Assembly: GCA_964390805.1 (NCBI GenBank)
Contig: CAYMKL010000197.1
Coordinates: 1 to 9,271, forward strand
Direction: 5' to 3'
DNA length: 9,271 bases
Source of the DNA: CAYMKL01 sp964390805
GTDB taxonomy: Bacteria; Chloroflexota; Anaerolineae; VGOG01
Shown here: piece by piece, positions 4,686-9,271 of the stretch
Numbering within the stretch: the stretch's first letter is position 1
Layout of the letters: every line of letters starts with the position of its first letter
Notes under the pieces: generated by a model
What the model was told of the DNA's origin: nothing
Seen by the model: the letters and a program-made list of their open reading frames with translations, nothing else
Databases searched by the model: none
Program-made: the position numbers and the translations under genes

Positions 4686-4821
4686 GCCCGTCCACGGGCA
4701 CATCGAGCAGAGACATGGGCCTCGACGTAGTCGTCTTGAGGGAAGGAGGTGATCACCCAACAACCTATCGTGCACGAACCGGAACCACAAACACATCACA
4801 ACACATAAGGAGGTCAAAACC

Positions 4822-5004
4822 ATGTTCAACGACAAAGCATCAAGCAAGCGCATCCTGTTCAGGCAAGGACTACTGCCTCTGGGCATCACCGTCGTCATCC
4901 TATGGGCGGGCCTTGTGCTGACCTATTTGATGCGCATCCATTCCCGGCTCGAGGGTCTTCCTACAGTCGAAGAGGCTGAGGCGCAGCCCCTCGCCGACAT
5001 ATGA
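4822..5004 (+). CDS. small single-pass membrane protein, 60 aa
   Basis: ATG 4822 is preceded by AAGGAGG (4807-4813), 8 nt upstream. Residues about 16-37 form one strong hydrophobic segment (GLLPLGITVVILWAGLVLTY), flanked by basic residues on the N-side (KRILFRQ) and RIHSR on the other. The C-terminal 20 residues are acidic (PTVEEAEAQPLADI). Size and topology would fit a small phage membrane protein such as a holin-like or spanin-like component, but no lysis enzyme is seen nearby and the family is not recognised. It sits between two fibre-like genes, and the stop overlaps an in-frame ATG of the next ORF (ATGA at 5001-5004). Confidence 0.7.
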   Translation: MFNDKASSKRILFRQGLLPLGITVVILWAGLVLTYLMRIHSRLEGLPTVEEAEAQPLADI

Positions 5005-5096
5005 CGCAGATTGTCGAGCCAGGGAGTCTCCACCGCGACTGGGGAGACCTCTGGCCCGACATCACCCGCTGCGGCGGGGCAACCAGGAGGAACACC

Positions 5097-5930
5097 ATGG
5101 GGAAAGCAGATTCAAGTGCGATTACGGCTGTCAAGGCCCTCTTCGAGACCGGCGACACGCTGACAGAGGAGAGCTTTGGGGAGCTGATTGACCTGATTGC
5201 TGAAGCAGCCCAGGCGCATCAGCACCTCTCCACAGGTGGTGATGGTACGGGGACGGGCGACGCGGGGCCGGTGATCAACCTCCAGAGCGGGGCGGCGGCT
5301 GCCAAGCCTGGCTCGCCAGCAGTGGGTGACATCTACGTCGAGACCGACACCTCCAAGGTCTACGCCTGCTACTCGGCGGGGAGTTGGACCGAGGTAGGAG
5401 GCGGGGCAGGTGGAGCTCCCACCGACGCATCTTATGTCACCATCAATGCCGAAGCGGGCTTGTCGGCAGAGACGCAGCACAAGAACATCACGGGGGACGA
5501 TCTCCACGAGCCCCAAGCCCACAAGTCCAGCCACGCCGGCGGGGGCGCTGACAAGCTCAAGTACACCCGTCAGGTCGTCTTTTACGTCCCCGGCGAGTTA
5601 AGCACAGGCAGCAACCAATCGGCCGAAGTCGTGTACCGTGGCCCCACAGCCAACATGGTACGAGCAGATGGCCGCGTCAAGACTGCGCCCACGGGGCAGG
5701 CCCTCCTCTTCGACATCAACATCAACGGCACGTCCATTTGGAACGTCACCCCGGCCAATCGGCTGCAGATTGCCGCCAGCGCCAACAGTGGCACTCAGAC
5801 CTCTTTCGACACCACCACCATCAGCGATGGAGACGTGGTCACCATAGACACCGACCAGATTGGCACCGGCCAGCCTGGCGACACCGCAACAGCTCTTCTC
5901 GAGCTAGAGTGCCATCCTGAAACAGGCTAG
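5097..5930 (+). CDS. tail-fibre-like protein with shared N-terminal module, 277 aa
   Basis: The frame is open from ATG 5001, but ATG 5097 is preferred. AGGAGG (5085-5090) lies 6 nt before it, and the resulting N-terminus aligns gaplessly with the proteins at 3874 and 8758. Residues 1-59 are the shared module (36 of 59 identical to the 3874 protein). About 62-100 hold a GSPAVGDIYVETDTSKVYACY segment, a common phage fibre motif. About 105-155 hold a linker with HKNITGDDLHEPQAHKSSHA and GGGADKL. The last 120 residues look like a beta-sandwich head with GQALLFDININGTSIWNV and DGDVVTIDTDQIGTG. The multi-segment design and Gly/His linkers fit a trimeric receptor-binding fibre. It is followed by 120 bp without a gene. 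Confidence 0.8.
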   Translation: MGKADSSAITAVKALFETGDTLTEESFGELIDLIAEAAQAHQHLSTGGDGTGTGDAGPVINLQSGAAAAKPGSPAVGDIYVETDTSKVYACYSAGSWTEVGGGAGGAPTDASYVTINAEAGLSAETQHKNITGDDLHEPQAHKSSHAGGGADKLKYTRQVVFYVPGELSTGSNQSAEVVYRGPTANMVRADGRVKTAPTGQALLFDININGTSIWNVTPANRLQIAASANSGTQTSFDTTTISDGDVVTIDTDQIGTGQPGDTATALLELECHPETG

Positions 5931-6050
5931 ACCAAGGCCGGGGCTGTTCTCACGATGCAAGCAAGACACCGCCAGTTGACAAGTCATTAAGTCCAGACTC
6001 ACTTGGACGATAGGTATAGGCGGATCACCACATTTAGGGGGTGAACGAGA

Positions 6051-8753
6051 ATGAGCTACCAATACTACCGCGAGATCACCATTGATCATACCAAGGTTCC
6101 AGGAGACCTCACCAACTTCCCCTTCCTCTTCAACACCACCAATGCCGACCTGAAGACGGTGGCCAATGGTGGGAAGATCGAGAACACAGCCTCCGGGGGA
6201 GCAGGCGGAAGCCTTACCATACCTGCTGACCTGGTCTTCTCACCCAACTTGGATGGCTCTGATCCCTACGACTTCGAGGTCGAGAAGTACGATCCTGCTA
6301 CGGGCAAGCTCGTTGCCCACGTCCGGATTCCCTCACTCAGCTCCTCAGTGGATCATGTACTCTACGTCGTCTATGGCGATAGTGATGTCACTACCAGCCA
6401 GGAAAATGTAACAGGAACATGGGACGCGAACTTCCTGATGGTTCACCACCTGCACGAGGCAAGTGCTGCTAATTCGGACGATTCAACGAGCAATGGCCAC
6501 GATATTACGACAGAAGGCGGGAATCCGGCTTACCAACAGGCGGGGCAGATAGATGGTGCTGTTGATTTCGACGGTGATGACTATCTTGCAACAGCAAACA
6601 ACCCCTTTTCTAATAACGATCTCTCAGGGGGCGCGACGCTTGAAGTGTGGGTGAAGACCTCTGAAGCATCGTACGCGGCAATAGTTAGTGTTGAGGGCTA
6701 CTTTGATGTTGGTGTTAACAATGCAGGCCATGCGAACTTTGCCTACGGAACCGCAGATGGCGGTGCGCATTTTTTCTATTCTGATGTCAATCTAAACGAT
6801 GGGTCCTGGCATCACCTGGTTCTTGTTTATTCAAGTTCAAACGCATATCTGTACTTCGATGGAGGTTTGGATGATAGCGGCGCCAGCAGTGCCCCTGACG
6901 TCGACCATGTAACAAGGCCCTTAGCCGTTGCTTGCCACTCGGTGATACAGGACTTTCTTGCAGGCGTCATTGATGAAGTCCGCATCTCCAACGTCGCTCG
7001 CTCCGCCGACTACATCACCACCACCTACAACAACCAATCCTCGCCGTCTACATTCTACAGTGTAGGCAGCAAACAATTCGTCTCCCCATCCTTCACGTAC
7101 TGTAAGAAGATCACCATTGATCACACCAAGGTTCCGGGCGACCTCACCAACTTCCCCTTCCTGTTCAACACCACCGACGCCGACCTGAAGACAGTAGCCA
7201 ATGGGGGGAAGATTGAGAACACCGATGCTAATGGTGGGGCCTCCGGCTCTCTCATCGTGCCTGCCGACCTGGTGTTTTCACCTTACCCTGACGGCTCCAA
7301 TCCCTACGACTTTGAGGTCGAGAAGTATGACCCGGCGACGGGGGAGTTGGTTGCTCACGTTCGGATCCCCTCACTAAGTTCTTCCGTAGACACCGTGTTT
7401 TACCTCGTTTACAGTAACTCTAGCATTACTGCGAGCCAGGAGAACGTCACAGGGGTCTGGGATACCAACTTCAAGATGGTACACCACATGGTTGACAACG
7501 CAGGGGGAAATGTAACTGACTCCACGTCCAACAGTAACGACGGCACAAAGAAAGCTGCCGGGGAGCCCGTCGAGACAAGCAGCGGCAGAATAGGCAAGGC
7601 ACAGGACTTCGATGGCGTAGACGATCACATCGACGTCGACTCACTGGCCGCAGACGTGAAGACGCTCCAGGCATGGACTATAGAGTGTTCCATCAAGCCT
7701 GAAAACCTCTCAGATGGTGGGATGCTCTTCAGTATGAGAGACAGCGACGAAGGGTCCAGGCCCCGCGTCAACCTTGATACATTCGACGGCAACGACGTTG
7801 CTTACGAAGCTGTCGGGGAGGACCCCGACGAATTCTATGTTACGGCTTCAAACGTGCTGACTGCCATCACCTGGTACTACATCGTTCTCGTAGCAGACGA
7901 CGCGGCAACAACCATCTATCTGGACGCTTCGAGCGTGGCCAGTGGTGCCGGGAACAGAGCGCCAGGAGACATCACCAATGCCTTCGCCAAATGTCGCATC
8001 GGTGAAAGGGTGTACCCAGGCATGAACTTCCCTGGGATCATTGACGAATACCGCGTATCCAGCGTCGCTCGCTCCACCGACTACATCACCGCCACGTACA
8101 ACAACCAATCGAGTCCGTCCACGTTCTACACCTTAGTGGATGTAACAATTACGCTGGTCTTGCAGCCTGACGAGGCCGACTCGAACGATGCTTTCCTCCT
8201 GAATGCTAATCCTACCACTAACTTCGGGAGCCACGGGAACCTGTGGGTGGGAGAGCGGGCTCTCTTCTCGCAGATCGCGCATACTCTGTTGAAGTTCGAC
8301 CTGACGACCTTGCCTGCAGACGCTACGATTGTCTCAGCTACGCTTTCTTTGTGGCTCAGTTCCACGGCTCAGGCCAGCCAGGGAGATACCATCAAGGTGT
8401 ACCGCCTGAAGCGGGCCTGGGTCGAGAGTGAGGTTACCTGGAACGTTTACTCTACTGGCAATAGCTGGCAGGTTGCGGGTGGAGACGGGCCTGACGACCG
8501 CGAGCAGACTGAGATCGGGTCTGCCGATACGACCGGGAGCGACCCGACAGGGCAGTTCTTCGACATTCCGCTGACTCCGACGTCCAAGGCCGACTTAGAC
8601 TTGGGCTACGGGTGGCTCCTCAGAACCGTGAACCAAGTCGACGATCTGTATATCTTCTATCCGTCGACCAACGCAACCCCGTCGCAGCGTCCTAAGCTGA
8701 CCATTGTGTACACTATGGAGGCAGGCAACCAACCTTACAGCTTCATCATGTGA
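6051..8753 (+). CDS. modular lectin-like protein: two DUF2341-LamG units plus DNRLRE/CBM96, 900 aa
   Basis: ATG 6051 has AGGGGGTGA (6036-6044) 6 nt upstream. No signal peptide is visible, which suits a virion protein better than an exported one. Residues about 3-115 and 350-460 are DUF2341-like domains, with TIDHTKVPGDLTNFPFLFN and YDFEVEKYDPATG in both. Each leads into a LamG/concanavalin-like domain (about 131-320 and 477-675), with typical features such as VDFDGDDYL, LEVWVKT and WHHLVLVY in the first and QDFDGVDDHI and YYIVLVADD in the second. Both end with GxIDE, VARS, DYIT and TYNNQSSPSTFY. Residues about 702-895 match the DNRLRE/CBM96 carbohydrate-binding pattern (FGSHGNLWVGE, LLKFDLTTLPADATIVSATL, QRPKLTIVYT). 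These families bind glycans, so a role in recognising host surface sugars is inferred. It lacks the 59-residue module of its neighbours. Confidence 0.85.
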   Translation: MSYQYYREITIDHTKVPGDLTNFPFLFNTTNADLKTVANGGKIENTASGGAGGSLTIPADLVFSPNLDGSDPYDFEVEKYDPATGKLVAHVRIPSLSSSVDHVLYVVYGDSDVTTSQENVTGTWDANFLMVHHLHEASAANSDDSTSNGHDITTEGGNPAYQQAGQIDGAVDFDGDDYLATANNPFSNNDLSGGATLEVWVKTSEASYAAIVSVEGYFDVGVNNAGHANFAYGTADGGAHFFYSDVNLNDGSWHHLVLVYSSSNAYLYFDGGLDDSGASSAPDVDHVTRPLAVACHSVIQDFLAGVIDEVRISNVARSADYITTTYNNQSSPSTFYSVGSKQFVSPSFTYCKKITIDHTKVPGDLTNFPFLFNTTDADLKTVANGGKIENTDANGGASGSLIVPADLVFSPYPDGSNPYDFEVEKYDPATGELVAHVRIPSLSSSVDTVFYLVYSNSSITASQENVTGVWDTNFKMVHHMVDNAGGNVTDSTSNSNDGTKKAAGEPVETSSGRIGKAQDFDGVDDHIDVDSLAADVKTLQAWTIECSIKPENLSDGGMLFSMRDSDEGSRPRVNLDTFDGNDVAYEAVGEDPDEFYVTASNVLTAITWYYIVLVADDAATTIYLDASSVASGAGNRAPGDITNAFAKCRIGERVYPGMNFPGIIDEYRVSSVARSTDYITATYNNQSSPSTFYTLVDVTITLVLQPDEADSNDAFLLNANPTTNFGSHGNLWVGERALFSQIAHTLLKFDLTTLPADATIVSATLSLWLSSTAQASQGDTIKVYRLKRAWVESEVTWNVYSTGNSWQVAGGDGPDDREQTEIGSADTTGSDPTGQFFDIPLTPTSKADLDLGYGWLLRTVNQVDDLYIFYPSTNATPSQRPKLTIVYTMEAGNQPYSFIM
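6075..6449 (+). repeat. in-gene duplication, copy 1 (DUF2341 segment)
   Basis: This 375-bp segment matches 7110-7487 closely at DNA level, including long near-identical runs such as CTCACCAACTTCCCCTTCCT. The first 112 bp differ at only about 10 positions. The similarity ends at the CACCAC codons that begin the LamG domain. Confidence 0.8.
7110..7487 (+). repeat. in-gene duplication, copy 2 (DUF2341 segment)
   Basis: The second copy begins 1035 bp (345 codons) after the first and is one codon longer. The following LamG core is unrelated in sequence to the first one until the shared TYNNQSSPSTFY end near 8097-8127. Confidence 0.8.
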
Positions 8754-8757
8754 GCCA

Positions 8758-9271
8758 ATGACCAAATTCAACGTCGCTGTCCGAAACCAACTCAAATCAA
8801 CCTTCGAGGCCGGGGACAAACCCACCGAGGAGGAGTGGCACGCTTTCATCCAGGCCATCCAGGACGGCATTGAAGGCCACGAGCACAAGAGCACCGGGGG
8901 CTGCAACTCCGGGACGGGGGACGCAGGCCCCGTTCAGTTTCCCCAGGGCTGGCACGACGCCAACCTCCGCAACATCCGAGCTTGGAGGCGATGCCTGGCC
9001 ACGCGGCCCGACCTGGCTACCAAGATACTCGCCAAAGCCTGGACGGGCGTGGAAGGTCAAGACTGGGTCCAAGCTCTCGTCTCCGATGGAGAGTACGTGT
9101 ACGTGGGCCTCGAGGGCTGGCCAGCGCACATCTTAAAGATTGAGCCTCGCACCATGACCACACTGGTCGGCTGTCACGGCAGCGAAGGCGTAAACAATTG
9201 CCGAGCCCTGGCTCTAGCCGGCGACCGCCTGTACGCCGGCATGTTCACCACCCCCGCTTACGTGGTCATGA
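8758..9271 (+). CDS. fibre-like protein with shared N-terminal module and probable beta-propeller, 5' part only
   Basis: ATG 8758 lies 4 nt after the previous stop, without a good SD, so it is probably translated by coupling. The frame stays open for 171 codons to the window end, so the gene is truncated by the edge. Residues 1-59 are the shared module: TFEAGDKPTEEEW, then GHEHKSTGG and SGTGDAGPV, with 26 of 59 identical to the 5097 protein. From about residue 105, blades of a beta-propeller appear: VSDGEYVYVGLEGWPAHILK with IEPRTM, then LALAGDRLYAGMFTTPAYVV. Repeats of this DGxYVYVG and ILKIxPxTM kind are typical of six- to eight-bladed propellers, used for binding. It is probably another receptor-binding or adhesin subunit. 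Confidence 0.75.
   Translation, partial: MTKFNVAVRNQLKSTFEAGDKPTEEEWHAFIQAIQDGIEGHEHKSTGGCNSGTGDAGPVQFPQGWHDANLRNIRAWRRCLATRPDLATKILAKAWTGVEGQDWVQALVSDGEYVYVGLEGWPAHILKIEPRTMTTLVGCHGSEGVNNCRALALAGDRLYAGMFTTPAYVVM

Noticed and set aside
4538..4921. 127-codon frame crossing into the membrane-protein gene
   Set aside because: It lacks an SD and overlaps the well-supported gene at 4822 in another frame; only the middle part is considered as a possible remnant.
5001..5096. 32-residue N-terminal extension of the 5097 protein from ATG 5001
   Set aside because: The ATGA overlap is attractive, but no SD precedes it, while ATG 5097 has AGGAGG at 6 nt and lines up exactly with the two paralogous N-termini.
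5976..6020. Promoter before the 900-residue protein (TTGACA at 5976)
   Set aside because: No TATAAT-like box is found at 16-18 bp; the only TATAGG is 33 bp away.
6075..8130. Diversity-generating retroelement acting on the duplicated lectin gene
   Set aside because: No reverse transcriptase or template repeat is present, and differences between the copies are not biased to adenines.

Overview
The window reads as part of a bacteriophage, or a prophage or phage-like element, with a bacterial host. All convincing genes are on the + strand. They are tightly packed, mostly preceded by AGGAGG-type Shine-Dalgarno (SD) sequences, and often joined by ATGA or TAATG stop/start overlaps. There is one perfect sigma70-type promoter and one clear Rho-independent terminator. 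Base composition is moderately GC-rich. Nothing in the sequence fixes the host lineage. No capsid, terminase, polymerase or integrase gene is present, so 'phage' rests on gene organisation and on the fibre-like proteins in the right half.

Left part (1-2609): an operon of small, mostly unrecognised genes. It begins inside a gene whose last 37 codons are visible and ends at a strong terminator at 2571-2609. Recognisable members are a small zinc-ribbon protein (385-690), a ribbon-helix-helix-like DNA-binding protein (767-979) and a protein with a DnaJ-type pair of CxxCxGxG motifs (1658-2308). Two very short coupled ORFs (687-767 and 1056-1151) also appear real. A perfect 11-bp hairpin lies at 995-1026.

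Middle (2610-3451): about 840 bp without a credible gene. It carries an imperfect 49-bp direct repeat, pairs of repeats spaced 44 bp apart, and most copies of a dispersed 12-nt motif, CAAAACAGTYAG. That motif also occurs in the left operon, always in the same orientation. It looks like a set of sites for an element-encoded DNA-binding protein, or an origin-like region. The stretch ends at an inverted repeat followed by TTGACA-N17-TATAAT at 3452-3480.

Right part (3502-9271): a second transcription unit of virion- or fibre-like genes. Three proteins (starting at 3874, 5097 and 8758) begin with the same gapless 59-residue module ending in a glycine-rich GTGDAGP motif, then continue into unrelated C-terminal domains: a beta-sandwich-like domain, a multi-segment fibre, and a probable beta-propeller cut by the window edge. 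Between them lie a small single-pass membrane protein (4822-5004) and a 900-residue protein (6051-8753) built as DUF2341-LamG, DUF2341-LamG, then DNRLRE/CBM96. This is what one expects of a receptor-binding or adhesin cassette, with a constant attachment module and exchangeable sugar-binding domains. A stretch of apparent coding sequence after 4563 is out of frame and may be a decayed or frameshifted gene end.
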